DNA from: an uncultured Armatimonadota bacterium
Lineage (GTDB): Bacteria > Armatimonadota > Fimbriimonadia > Fimbriimonadales > Fimbriimonadaceae
Direction of reading: 5' to 3'
Assembly: GCA_903927025.1 (NCBI GenBank)
Contig: CAIYLG010000019.1
Span: 61,795 to 125,794, forward strand
Length of the DNA stretch: 64,000 nt
Shown here: positions 39,250 to 49,056 of the stretch, piece by piece
How positions within the stretch are numbered: the first letter of the stretch is position 1
Layout of the letters: every line of letters starts with the position of its first letter
Program-made: the position numbers and the translations under genes
Notes under the pieces: model-generated
The model's database searches: none
Told to the model about the DNA's origin: nothing
Seen by the model: the letters and a program-made list of their open reading frames with translations, nothing else

Positions 39250-40544
39250 GATCCGTTCAACTCCTTGTCGTTCTCCAGTTTGTCGCGGTCTATCGCCTTG
39301 GCTACGTTGTCGTTAGCCACCTTCAGAGACTTCTCCGCGGTCATGTCTCCACGTAAAACCCGTTCTACAGCCTGATCGATCTCCTGGATCAGCTCGAACA
39401 GCAACGGTGTTCTTGGCGGATATTCCAGATACGGCAGCTGCTTTGCGAATGCAGACTGCACCTGAAGCTTCTGAAACTCTGGAGAATTTCGAATACTGAT
39501 TCGCGCCGGCACCTGCCCAGCCTTTGCCCATGCCAGACCGTGGTCAGATAAAAATGCAATGAACTTCTCCGCAGCCGCTCGCTGCTTCCCGGTAAGTCCG
39601 GTGCGAATGCAGAGGCAGTGGGAATCGCCTAGAGTCCCTGGCTTGGGGCCAATTTGCGGGATCGGAGCTCCCCAGTACCTAAAGTCGGTGAGGTTCTGGA
39701 GGTCGCCAATCATGTAGACGCCCTCAAAGAGCATCGCGACCTTCTTCTGCCGGTATCCGGTCCAACCTGCGTTGCTCTCGGCTGGCGGAGTCAGCTTCAG
39801 CTCATTCATCAGCTTGCCCATATAGGCAAGCGCGGCGATGTTTCCGGGGTTGGTGAGGTCGGCCTTGCCGTTTTCATCAAAGTAGCGGCCGCCAAATTGG
39901 GGCACCAGTGCCATGAAGTTGTTCCGCCAGAACGTCCAGGAGAATCCCCAAACATCGTGCTCGCCCTTGGCGTTCACGCGTTGCATGGACCTCATCGCTG
40001 CGATAAATTCTTCTCCGGTGGCGGGAGCGCGAGGGGTGCCATCGGGATTTTTATAGCCTGCCGCCACCAGCATGTCTGCATTGCAGAACATCCCCTGCGG
40101 GTGCACATCCAAGGGAACCGCCACCATCTTTTTGCCAAACTTGACCTGCTCAAGAACCTTGGCTTCGAAGTCCGCACGCAAAATTCCGGATTGAGGACCA
40201 TACAGGTCACTCACGTCGTCCAGATAGCCTGCCCGAACCATTCGGGGAAGAGTGCTGGCGTGAATGACAAAAACTTCCGGACCGCGACCGCTCATCGCGG
40301 CAACCATCAGCTTGTTGTAGTAGGTGTCCCACGCCATCCGCTGCATCGAAACTTCGATATCCGGGTTGGCCTCGTTGAACTCACGAATCACCTCCAGCAT
40401 GGCAACGCCATCTGGACCGGTCCAGCCGTTCCAAAAGCTGATTTCGGTCTTGGCGCGCGCAAGTGGGCCTCCCCCAGAAAAGAGCTTCACGAGCCCTAAT
40501 CCGAAGCAGATTAGAAATAGAACAGTTAGGAAGTGACCCCGCAT
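39246..40544 (-). CDS. Extracellular sugar-binding protein (family 1)
   Basis: TEISFWNGWTGPDGVAMLEVIREFNEANPDIEVSMQRM; coupled by 4-nt overlap to the permease. Confidence 0.9.
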   Translation of the reverse strand: MRGHFLTVLFLICFGLGLVKLFSGGGPLARAKTEISFWNGWTGPDGVAMLEVIREFNEANPDIEVSMQRMAWDTYYNKLMVAAMSGRGPEVFVIHASTLPRMVRAGYLDDVSDLYGPQSGILRADFEAKVLEQVKFGKKMVAVPLDVHPQGMFCNADMLVAAGYKNPDGTPRAPATGEEFIAAMRSMQRVNAKGEHDVWGFSWTFWRNNFMALVPQFGGRYFDENGKADLTNPGNIAALAYMGKLMNELKLTPPAESNAGWTGYRQKKVAMLFEGVYMIGDLQNLTDFRYWGAPIPQIGPKPGTLGDSHCLCIRTGLTGKQRAAAEKFIAFLSDHGLAWAKAGQVPARISIRNSPEFQKLQVQSAFAKQLPYLEYPPRTPLLFELIQEIDQAVERVLRGDMTAEKSLKVANDNVAKAIDRDKLENDKELNGS

Positions 40545-40627
40545 TGATATCCCCCGCCTCTGGCCAGATTCGGAGACACGACTCGCGTCATCCGTATTTC
40601 AGCCTGGCAGAGACTCAATCTTAGCGG

Positions 40628-40834
40628 TTACTTGGAGCCTTGTGGAGAGCCTGGGACGACTGGAGTTGAACCGTACGTCTTTTTCATTTCTTCGCGCTGC
40701 TTCATCATCTGCGCGCGACCCTCAACCATCTTGGAAGGCTTTTCAGCGCCATCGCACCCGGACATTCCGATAGCGACTGCGGCAGTGCAGAGAGAGGCGA
40801 CGATGAGTTTCTTAGTTGAGGAGAGGTTAAACAT
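40628..40834 (-). CDS. Small lipoprotein, hypothetical
   Basis: MFNLSSTKKLIVASLCTAAVAIGMSGCDG lipobox-like. Confidence 0.5.
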   Translation of the reverse strand: MFNLSSTKKLIVASLCTAAVAIGMSGCDGAEKPSKMVEGRAQMMKQREEMKKTYGSTPVVPGSPQGSK

Positions 40835-40949
40835 GCTGAAAAGGGTCCCAATGGAGAGGTGAATGACTGTTACTCGAAAGGCGATTGTGCCTTGAGTATT
40901 CAACATCTTCTGGGCCGGACAGGACCAGCCCAGAAGATGTTCGTGACGA

Positions 40950-41810
40950 TCAGTTAATGGCCGTCAGGTCGCAAATGCCCCACGTCTGCCAGTAGCTGGG
41001 ATTGATACTGATATCCGTAAGACCCGTCGTATTGGGAACGGTTGAGCCGTTGTTGTGCCAGTCGTACACGTCGCTGCTGATGCCGAAGTCCTTGAACTTC
41101 ACCTGAGTGTGAACCTGGAACTTGGCATGGCCGTCGGCATAGGAGAAGTTGTCGCCGTTGCCGTGAGCCTCACCCATCCAGTTGATGTCGATACCGTTGC
41201 AGGCAGGGGTGCCGTTAACCGTGATCAGCGTGTTGTTGTTGGATGAGTTGACGTTGAAGATGGTTGGCTGCATGTAAGCGTCGACCGTCACGCCGTCTGA
41301 GCTCCAGAGGGTGATGGTGGAAGCTGGTGCGCTCATCGACGTCATCGGAGCGCCAACGACTGCACCATTGAGGGAGTAGTTGGTGTTTCCTGCGCCAGGA
41401 TAAGCGCTGAAGCCGTAAGGCACGCCGGTGATCTTCTGAACGGACGGGCAGATGAACAGGCCGAGGCTCTTTACGTATGGATAAAGCTCAGCGCCCCAGT
41501 TCTGAAATGCGCCGGTATCAAGGAAGCCCTGGTGGCAGACGCCGTAGGAGCAGTTCTCACTTGGATACCAAGCCCAGAATCCGCCGTTGTCGCCGGTGTA
41601 AACCAGTCGATCGTCGTTGTCGTTGGCATACATCGTGGTCGCCAGTCCAAGCTGCTTGAAGTTGGAGAGACAGGAAGTCTTCTTCGCTGCGGCTTTAGCC
41701 TGAGCGAAAACAGGGAAAAGAATAGCTGCGAGGATCGCAATGATAGCGATGACGACAAGCAGCTCGATGAGCGTGAAGGCCTTTGATGTGCGTGCGATGC
41801 GATTTTTCAT
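40950..41810 (-). CDS. Type II secretion-like prepilin, DUF1559 family
   Basis: [74 protein letters not shown]; start trimmed to 41810. Confidence 0.93.
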   Translation of the reverse strand: MKNRIARTSKAFTLIELLVVIAIIAILAAILFPVFAQAKAAAKKTSCLSNFKQLGLATTMYANDNDDRLVYTGDNGGFWAWYPSENCSYGVCHQGFLDTGAFQNWGAELYPYVKSLGLFICPSVQKITGVPYGFSAYPGAGNTNYSLNGAVVGAPMTSMSAPASTITLWSSDGVTVDAYMQPTIFNVNSSNNNTLITVNGTPACNGIDINWMGEAHGNGDNFSYADGHAKFQVHTQVKFKDFGISSDVYDWHNNGSTVPNTTGLTDISINPSYWQTWGICDLTAIN

Positions 41811-42053
41811 AAATTCCTCTTCAGTGAGGGAAACAATGGACCAGCGGGGTCCGAGAATATTTCTTAACGAGCCGAAACCGGTCTGTTCCACGACGGACTC
41901 TGGGCCCATGCAGGACGACGGGATCTTCAAGAATCATCATACGACAATTCATAGCCATTTGGGAATATCCCATATACATTTCGAATAACCCCACCCAAAT
42001 TCGGCGATTTGGGCCCTCATTCGGCAATTTAAAGGGGGATGAGCCCCGAGTAG

Positions 42054-42998
42054 CTATACACCCTTGATGCGGCGAGGATCAGTTGTGTGTCGGATTCTCA
42101 GTACAAGGTCCAGCTCGTAGTTGCCAAACCCCTTTCCAAAAAGCGTGAATCCGCCCTGGTGGGCTGCATCTGGCTTTACACCGAGCCGGACCTTTGTTGC
42201 CTGCCAAGGCTTGATGTTAAGCTCATTAACCTTGATCGCCGAAAGCTCTACCCCGTCGATGGAGCTTCCCGAACCATCGACTCGCCAGACCTTCAGCAGG
42301 CCATGCTGATTCATATTGTCCGGCCACCATTGTGGGTTGAGCCGTCCGCGCGTTCCGCCAAAGTCACCTGGAGAGCACCATGTTCCAATCTCGATGTCGT
42401 TGACCCACATCGTGATGTCGGAAGGGTAATCATTCTCGTATCCTGGCGCCTCCGAACAGATCTCCATCGCGAGATCGATCGAGGTGACCACCGCCTGAAG
42501 GGGAATGGTGTTGGCGAATGCGTATTCGATAAATCCGGCTGAGGACCACAGCAGCTCTGCCTTTGCGCGCTCCGGCATAAAGAACGAGAGCGGGTTGTCG
42601 ATGAGGCCGATGAACTTTTCGCGAATAGCGAGTCCACAGGTCGGAAACGCCTCGACGTTCGTGAACATTCCAATTGGCACTTCGATTTCGGCGATACCCT
42701 CGTCGCTGTGGGCGGCTGGCGCCATCTCAACGATGAGGCGATCATGAACACGTCGACAGCGCTTCTGCATTCCCTGCGGCCCCGCAAGGTAGTCGCTGAC
42801 CACGAGGCCCGCCTCTTCAAGAATTCGAACGTGCTTCGTGACACTCGGCTGGGCAAGTCCCAGAGCCGTGCTCAACTCGTTGATGTTCATATCCCGCTCA
42901 GCCAGGAGTTCGATAATCCGCGCCCGCGATTCAGACGCGAGTGCCCTGAATATGGCCACGCTGTCCGATGCGGAAATCTCCTGAATGTGATGCGGCAT
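42054..42998 (-). CDS. ArsR-type HTH regulator with large C-terminal domain (COG4189-like)
   Basis: FRALASESRARIIELLAERDMNINELSTALGLAQPSVTKHVRILEEAGLV. Confidence 0.75.
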   Translation of the reverse strand: MPHHIQEISASDSVAIFRALASESRARIIELLAERDMNINELSTALGLAQPSVTKHVRILEEAGLVVSDYLAGPQGMQKRCRRVHDRLIVEMAPAAHSDEGIAEIEVPIGMFTNVEAFPTCGLAIREKFIGLIDNPLSFFMPERAKAELLWSSAGFIEYAFANTIPLQAVVTSIDLAMEICSEAPGYENDYPSDITMWVNDIEIGTWCSPGDFGGTRGRLNPQWWPDNMNQHGLLKVWRVDGSGSSIDGVELSAIKVNELNIKPWQATKVRLGVKPDAAHQGGFTLFGKGFGNYELDLVLRIRHTTDPRRIKGV

Positions 42999-43058
42999 TG
43001 CTTTAACGTTAGTTTGGCTCAAAAGTGGACAATCGCCCACTTCTAGGGTCAATTACCA

Positions 43059-43391
43059 CTAGCCGGGAGGCCAGCCCATTGGGCGACCACCGAGAAGATG
43101 CACGTGGAGGTGGCTCACCGTCTGCCCGCCATCTTCCCCCTGGTTAAGCACAAGCCGGTATCCATTCACCAAGCCCTGCTGTTCGGCGATAATCTTCGCC
43201 GCGTTCAGGAGGTGCGTGTGATCACCATGCTCTGGAACCGATGCGGGCCCCTCAATCTCAGTTCGAGTCACAAGAATGATGTGGACGGGAGCGACGGGCG
43301 CAATGTCCCTAAACGCGACGACATGCTCATCTTCGTAAACGATGTCGCCCGGAATTTCGCGGTTGATGATCTTTGTAAAGAGGGTCGACAT
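43059..43391 (-). CDS. HIT-family protein (HinT-like)
   Basis: TLFTKIINREIPGDIVYEDEHVVAFRDIAPVAPVHIILVTR; QTVSHLHVHLLGGRPMGWPPG. Confidence 0.95.
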   Translation of the reverse strand: MSTLFTKIINREIPGDIVYEDEHVVAFRDIAPVAPVHIILVTRTEIEGPASVPEHGDHTHLLNAAKIIAEQQGLVNGYRLVLNQGEDGGQTVSHLHVHLLGGRPMGWPPG

Positions 43392-43446
43392 GACTCATTT
43401 TGACATGAGAGGCTTGGACGAAAGCGGGCTCCGGTAAGCTTGCCAA

Positions 43447-45495
43447 ATGCCGAAACGCCCCATCAGAGCCGATGATCTACTGAAGATCGTTACCGTTGGA
43501 GACCCTCAGATCAGCCCAGACGGGTCGAAGGTTCTCTTCACCAAGAAGACGATCAACGAGAAGAACAAGTCCATTTCCAACCTGATGAGTGTGGACATGG
43601 AAGGTCGATTGACTCAGTGGACCCAAGGCGACGGTGGCAATGGCGGCGGAAGATGGTCGCCAGATGGCGGCACCATTGCTTTCATCAGCGGACGCGAGAA
43701 GCACGCGCAGATCTTCCTGATTCCCACCTCGGGCGGAGAAGCCCATAAGTTGACCTCGCTTCCCCAGGGATCGATTGGGGCGATGAAGTGGTCGCCAGAT
43801 GGCAAGTGGATCGCCTTCACCTACCGCGAGCAGATGGCAGGATTTACCGACAAAGCCAAGAAAGAGCGCGAAGAATCCGGAATGAGCCAGCCGCCGATCG
43901 AGATCGACGATATCTGGTACCGCCTAGATGGCGATGGCTACTTCGCCGGCCAGCGGTTCAAGGTCTATGCCATTGAGGTGGCCACGGGCAAATACGCTTC
44001 CGCCTCGATTGATGGCGAATTCGCACCCCTTTACGAAGGCAGCCCCTTGGGTGCCTATGCGTTTGACTGGTCCCCGAACTCAAAGGAACTCGCAATCTCC
44101 CACACGGCATGCAAGCGACCGTTTGTGGAGCCTCCAAACGACCAGATCTACCGAGTCTCGATGGACGGGCAGGCATGGAAGGTAGAAGGTTTGCCGAAGG
44201 GAGAAAAGGGCAACGTGCTCTGGTCTCCCGATGGAACCAAACTGGCCTACGCGGGCGACGTTGACGAGTCGGACCCATGGGGTACGCGCAATACAAAGCT
44301 TTATGTCGTCTCCGCGGACGGAGGCACGCCAATCGACCTGACGGGTCACCAAGATTACGACCTCGATGTTGCCACCCTAAGCGACACCAAGGACGCCGGG
44401 TTTGGCGCAACCATGTTCTGGAAGCCAGACGGAAGCGGCCTGTTTGTTCAAATCGGCTGGCACGGTGAAGTTCAGCTCGGATTTGTGGGACTGGACAGCA
44501 AGGTCGAACTGATCACAGAAGGTCTACACAGCATCGGGGTCGGCAACCTCAGCCACGACGGCACCAAGATCGGAGCCACCTTTGGTCACGCGACGATGCT
44601 GCCGGAAGTCGCGGTTCTGGAACCCGAACTGGGCACCGGACGAATGGCTCCAAAGGTCCTGACTCACCTCAACGAGGAATTCCACAATGAGATCAAGCTC
44701 AGCGAGCCCGAGGAGTTCTGGGTGGAATCCACCGACGGCATTCAGGTTCACGGCTGGGTGATGAAGCCAATTGGCTATCTGCCACCCCGGCGCTATCCTG
44801 CCCTGCTGGAGATTCATGGTGGGCCTCACACACAGTACGGATGGGCCTTCTTCCACGAATTCCAGCTTCTGGCTGCGGCTGGCTATGTGGTGGTGTTCAC
44901 CAATCCGAGAGGTTCAAAGGGGTACGGCGAAGATTTCTGCGGAGCGATCCGTGGAGATTGGGGCAACAAGGACTGGGACGACGTGCAGGCCGTCACTCGA
45001 TGGATGCAGCATCAGCCCTACATCCACCCCGGCCAGATGGGCGTCCTCGGCGGCTCTTACGGCGGGTACATGACGAACTGGGTCATCGGCCATACCCATG
45101 AGTTCAGTGCCGCTGTCACCGATCGCTGCGTTTCAAACATGGTATCCATGGCTGGCAACAGCGATTTCCCATTCAACAAGAATGGCTATTTCAAGGGCGT
45201 CGCTTGGGGCTCGCTGGAAGAGATCAAAGAGCTTTGGCGACAGTCGCCGATTGCCTACTTTGAGAATGTAAAGACTCCAACCCTCGTGATCCACAGCGAA
45301 GGCGACCTCCGCTGCAACATCGAACAGAGTGAGCAGGTGTTCACCGCACTTCAGCAGCAGGGGATTGAGTCACGGTTTGTGCGATATCCCTCCTTTACCT
45401 CCCACGGTATGTCTCGATCTGGACCGGCGGATTTGCGGCTCCACCGCCTCAACGAAATCGTGACCTGGATGGATCGATTCCTTAAAGTGAAATGA
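43447..45495 (+). CDS. S9-family peptidase (acylaminoacyl-peptidase-like)
   Basis: WSPDG beta-propeller repeats; LLEIHGGPHTQYGW; GVLGGSYGGYMTNWVIGHT; HGMSRSGP. Confidence 0.92.
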   Translation: MPKRPIRADDLLKIVTVGDPQISPDGSKVLFTKKTINEKNKSISNLMSVDMEGRLTQWTQGDGGNGGGRWSPDGGTIAFISGREKHAQIFLIPTSGGEAHKLTSLPQGSIGAMKWSPDGKWIAFTYREQMAGFTDKAKKEREESGMSQPPIEIDDIWYRLDGDGYFAGQRFKVYAIEVATGKYASASIDGEFAPLYEGSPLGAYAFDWSPNSKELAISHTACKRPFVEPPNDQIYRVSMDGQAWKVEGLPKGEKGNVLWSPDGTKLAYAGDVDESDPWGTRNTKLYVVSADGGTPIDLTGHQDYDLDVATLSDTKDAGFGATMFWKPDGSGLFVQIGWHGEVQLGFVGLDSKVELITEGLHSIGVGNLSHDGTKIGATFGHATMLPEVAVLEPELGTGRMAPKVLTHLNEEFHNEIKLSEPEEFWVESTDGIQVHGWVMKPIGYLPPRRYPALLEIHGGPHTQYGWAFFHEFQLLAAAGYVVVFTNPRGSKGYGEDFCGAIRGDWGNKDWDDVQAVTRWMQHQPYIHPGQMGVLGGSYGGYMTNWVIGHTHEFSAAVTDRCVSNMVSMAGNSDFPFNKNGYFKGVAWGSLEEIKELWRQSPIAYFENVKTPTLVIHSEGDLRCNIEQSEQVFTALQQQGIESRFVRYPSFTSHGMSRSGPADLRLHRLNEIVTWMDRFLKVK

Positions 45496-46319
45496 AGGCA
45501 CGTCTCAATCGCCTGATGGGGTCGGACGGCAAGTGCTTTGACGTCGCCATTGATCACGGCTTCTTCAACGAGCCGTCCTTCCTGGCGGGGATTGAGGACA
45601 TTCGCCCCGCCATTCAGACGGTTATTTCTGCGGCTCCCGACGCGATCCAGCTTCCGCCGGGAACCGCGCCCCTCCTTCAGGCACTGCCCGGAAAGTCGAA
45701 GCCTTCGCTCGTTCTAAGAACGGACGTGGCCAACGTCTACGGCAAAATGCTTCCCCGCCATCTCTTCAGCAGGATGATTGAGGATCCGGTGGGTCAGGCA
45801 GTCCGTCTCGACGCCGCATGCGTCGTGGTGAATCTCCTCCTGTTGCCGAATCAGCCTGATCTCCACGAGGCGTGTATCGACAATATCTGCCGCCTCAAAC
45901 CGCTGTGCAATCAGGCCGGGATGCCGCTGATGGTCGAGCCCCTCGTCATGCAGTCGAACGAGAAGGCGGGCGGCTACATGGTGGACGGTGATCTGAACAA
46001 GATCCTTCCCCTCGTTCGCCAGGCGGTCGAACTTGGAGCAGACGTCATCAAGGCCGACCCATGCGACGATGTGTCGCACTATCACAAAGTGATTGAGGTC
46101 GCCAGCGGAATCCCCGTCCTCGTGCGAGGCGGCGGCAAAGCCACCGACGAAGAGATTCTAAAGCGAACCTTCGACCTCATGAAGCAAGGTGCCAGCGGCA
46201 TCGTCTACGGCAGAAATGTCATCCAGCACCCATCGCCCGACCGAATGACCCGAGCCCTAATGGCCATCGTCCACGAGGAAGCCAGCGTCACCGAAGCCTG
46301 GTGCATCCTAAACGGCTAG
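45492..46319 (+). CDS. Class I aldolase (DeoC/LacD/FbaB superfamily)
   Basis: DVAIDHGFF; LGADVIKADPCDDVSHYHKVIEVASGIPVLVRGGGKATDEEIL; 4-nt overlap with the S9 peptidase. Confidence 0.85.
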   Translation: MKARLNRLMGSDGKCFDVAIDHGFFNEPSFLAGIEDIRPAIQTVISAAPDAIQLPPGTAPLLQALPGKSKPSLVLRTDVANVYGKMLPRHLFSRMIEDPVGQAVRLDAACVVVNLLLLPNQPDLHEACIDNICRLKPLCNQAGMPLMVEPLVMQSNEKAGGYMVDGDLNKILPLVRQAVELGADVIKADPCDDVSHYHKVIEVASGIPVLVRGGGKATDEEILKRTFDLMKQGASGIVYGRNVIQHPSPDRMTRALMAIVHEEASVTEAWCILNG

Positions 46320-46340
46320 CGGACTAAATGTCCGCGCGCC
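46319..46340 (-). repeat. Hairpin core of the 57-bp repeat family, copy 3 (core only)
   Basis: Minus strand GGCGCGCGGACATTTAGTCCGC, between convergent genes. Confidence 0.7.
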
Positions 46341-46347
46341 CGCATGT

Positions 46348-48159
46348 CTAAATCGGCAGGCCTCGCAACATCACGACCGCGGTGACGCACCCCGCGAGAA
46401 GCACCAGGTTGCCGATGACGGCCCACACGAAGTAATTCGAGTTCACCCGCTCGCCGGTATCCAGCACGTCGAAGTGGTGGATCTCGATGTAGGGAGCGTT
46501 GAATCGTCGATACCAGCCATAGACCCGTACCCTTTTGCCTACGTATCGGTCGGCGGTGGTGAGACCAAACCACAGCTTCATGATGCCAAGCGGAGTTCGG
46601 TAAAGGCATGCAAGGAACCCAGTATCGTCTTGAACGATGAAGTCGCTGGCCCATGCGATGCCCGGGGAAATCCGTCCCGTGAACGTCCCCTCGATTGCGG
46701 TCGGAATCGGATTCACGTGCGAAACCTCCACCTCGCCAAGCAAACGGATGACCTTGCTGGGTTTGAATTCTCCCATATAGCTGAAGATAAGCACGAAGAG
46801 TCGGCCCGCCGAAAACCCAGCGAGGGGCATGAAGATTTGTGAGAGGTCAAACCGCTTCTGGCTAAAGAAGAAGGATCCCGCTACGGCCCCGCCGATCACC
46901 GCACCCAACCAAGGAGAACTCACCAGAAGGAGGTCTCGAGCAAATCCGTTGTACTTCGCAGGCTTGATCTTACTGAAGTCGAAAGCGTCTGGCTGATTGA
47001 AGAGTCGGTTCAACTTTTGAAGGGCCTTGATTCTCAGTGCAGTCAGCGGGTGAGTCGAGAACACCTCGCCGATCTTTCCCCAAGGATTGAACAGTTCCCA
47101 CCTGGCGGCAGTAGTGAATGTGTCCGGGTTGGCCAGACCATCCGCGCCCGACCAGGCGACGGCGGCGCGCATCGACGACACGCCCATCACGCCAAACGCT
47201 CCAAGCTGAGCCGCCGAGAACGCTTCCTTCTTCTTGGGCTGCGGTTTGGTTGCAGCCGTCCCTGCAGCGCCTTTGGGAGCAATGGCACCTGCCGCAATCG
47301 CGTGGGCATTATCGTAGCGAGCGGATTCGAGCATCGCTCTCTGTTTCGCAACCGTGGCGTCGTCATAGGAGTACGGGCTCGCGTTTGCAGGCGGAGGAGC
47401 CTGAGTGGTCGGTCGCACCTGGCCCGATATTGGCACTGTTGCGCCCCCAACCGTTTGGGTCTTCGCCAAACCATAGGCGATCTTGACGAGGGCGTAGGAG
47501 AGATGGTTTGGGTTGCCAGTGATCTGTGCAGACGAGTAGTCCGCCATGTATTCCCGAATACGAGAAAGCAGCAGCGAAGCGTAATAGCTGGCCCAGTAGG
47601 CAACATAGGCGGCGAGCACGATGTACCAGTTGTTGTTGCGGCTGGACGTACGTGAGGTGTAGTAGAGCGTCCAGAGGAACAGCACGAGGGCTTGAACCAT
47701 CGTCATCACCACGAAGTCGCCGTTTCGGATATGCCCCAGCTCATGGGCTACGACCGCTCGGAGTTCGTCTTCCGAGAGCACTTCGATGAGCCCCCGCGTC
47801 ACCACAACCCTCGCGTCGTAGGCGCCATGACCGTAAGTAAAGGCGTTCGGAGCAGCCTCTTCGATGATTCCAATTCGCGGTTTGGCAATTTTGAACGTCC
47901 CGCAAGCATTCGAGAGCCACACATCCGACCCCGATCCAAGCTCTTCTGGAGAAGTCCACCGGACTTTCACGATGTGATCGATGATCATCGGGCCTAGGCA
48001 GTACTGCAGCACCACGACACCCACTGCAAGCCCACCGGTAAGGCCCATCGTGATGCCGACCGGTAGGTGAAGCTTCAGCAGTACCAAGAACCCAATCGCA
48101 AATACGAGCCCCAAAATGGAAACGATCACCAGCATCGAAGCTCCGAGAAGTTTCGTCAT
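46348..48159 (-). CDS. M48-family metallopeptidase (HtpX-like)
   Basis: VVAHELGHIRNGDF (HExxH), VTRGLIEVLSEDEL, TM segments, LFNPWGKIGEVFSTHPLTALRI. Confidence 0.92.
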   Translation of the reverse strand: MTKLLGASMLVIVSILGLVFAIGFLVLLKLHLPVGITMGLTGGLAVGVVVLQYCLGPMIIDHIVKVRWTSPEELGSGSDVWLSNACGTFKIAKPRIGIIEEAAPNAFTYGHGAYDARVVVTRGLIEVLSEDELRAVVAHELGHIRNGDFVVMTMVQALVLFLWTLYYTSRTSSRNNNWYIVLAAYVAYWASYYASLLLSRIREYMADYSSAQITGNPNHLSYALVKIAYGLAKTQTVGGATVPISGQVRPTTQAPPPANASPYSYDDATVAKQRAMLESARYDNAHAIAAGAIAPKGAAGTAATKPQPKKKEAFSAAQLGAFGVMGVSSMRAAVAWSGADGLANPDTFTTAARWELFNPWGKIGEVFSTHPLTALRIKALQKLNRLFNQPDAFDFSKIKPAKYNGFARDLLLVSSPWLGAVIGGAVAGSFFFSQKRFDLSQIFMPLAGFSAGRLFVLIFSYMGEFKPSKVIRLLGEVEVSHVNPIPTAIEGTFTGRISPGIAWASDFIVQDDTGFLACLYRTPLGIMKLWFGLTTADRYVGKRVRVYGWYRRFNAPYIEIHHFDVLDTGERVNSNYFVWAVIGNLVLLAGCVTAVVMLRGLPI

Positions 48160-48614
48160 GCCAATATCTTAATGCTACTTTCTACAAAAACCTAAGATGA
48201 TTTTTCTCCTTTAGCCAGGTTCTTAACGTATCGCACGAAAGATTTGGCGGCAGAATGCTGGCTTACGGTCTTCTCGTTCTATTCCTATCGTCTGTCCTGA
48301 GGGTTCTGCCTACGGGAGTGGGGTTTGTACGACGGGTGCCATCGAGCTTGAGATTCGAGGAAACCGAAACGCATGTTCATGGCTTGCCCCAAGCGGTTGG
48401 GTCGTCCAGCCAGTTGGCCAATCGAATTACTTTCAAGCGAGAAAACTGGTGGCATCGACTCCTTCTCCTGCCCGCGGAGGGAGAAGGTAGGTTGAGAGTG
48501 GAGCTGACAGGCATTCCCGACGAAGGCGGGGTCCGTTACAAGACGCCTTGCCGTGCTCAACTGAGCGTGGGATTCCAAACCAGGCGGCCGGCTAATTCTT
48601 TAACGGGATGGTCT

Positions 48615-48635
48615 TAGGCTAAATACCCGCGCGCC
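48615..48635 (-). repeat. Possible degenerate fourth copy of the GGCGCGCGG..ATTTA hairpin core
   Basis: Minus strand GGCGCGCGGGTATTTAGCCTA; stem imperfect. Confidence 0.35.
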
Positions 48636-48789
48636 AACCGGCGCTCAGCCTGCAACGATTCGCGCTCAGAATCGTTCTTTAGGTATGCGCCAAACCCTTA
48701 TCCCAAACGGAAAATCCGCAATCCCTGCCGCGGCAACGAAGTTTGCCCATCGGCGTGGGTGGCTGAACCTTGGGCTGGGGGTTGAGCTC

Positions 48790-49056
48790 ATGAAGGACCG
48801 CCGGATTTCGGTCTGGACGAAACTGGCCGCCGTGGGTGGCGGGGCGGCGGTTACTGCTATTTTGGTCGGGCTGGAAGTGCCGCTTGAGATGCTGATTGGC
48901 CTCTTGGTTCCCTTCTTGGGCGTCGCCGTGGACATTGCCTTCGATGGGCTTGAACTGGTGGTCTTCCCGGTGCTTCTCTCGCTCGTGCTGATTCGGTGGC
49001 TTGCTCCCAAACCGCTACTGGCGGAGTACCTGCTTCCTTCCGAAGCTAAGGGCTAA
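48790..49056 (+). CDS. Small hypothetical membrane protein
   Basis: Two hydrophobic segments; ATG at 48790; overlaps the end of PIG-L by 11 nt. Confidence 0.45.
   Translation: MKDRRISVWTKLAAVGGGAAVTAILVGLEVPLEMLIGLLVPFLGVAVDIAFDGLELVVFPVLLSLVLIRWLAPKPLLAEYLLPSEAKG

Noticed and set aside
48240-48690. Possible ncRNA between the M48 peptidase and the 48790 ORF
   Set aside because: One short stem (ccttctcc/ggagaagg) only; no repeat, promoter or conservation evidence beyond the degenerate hairpin listed
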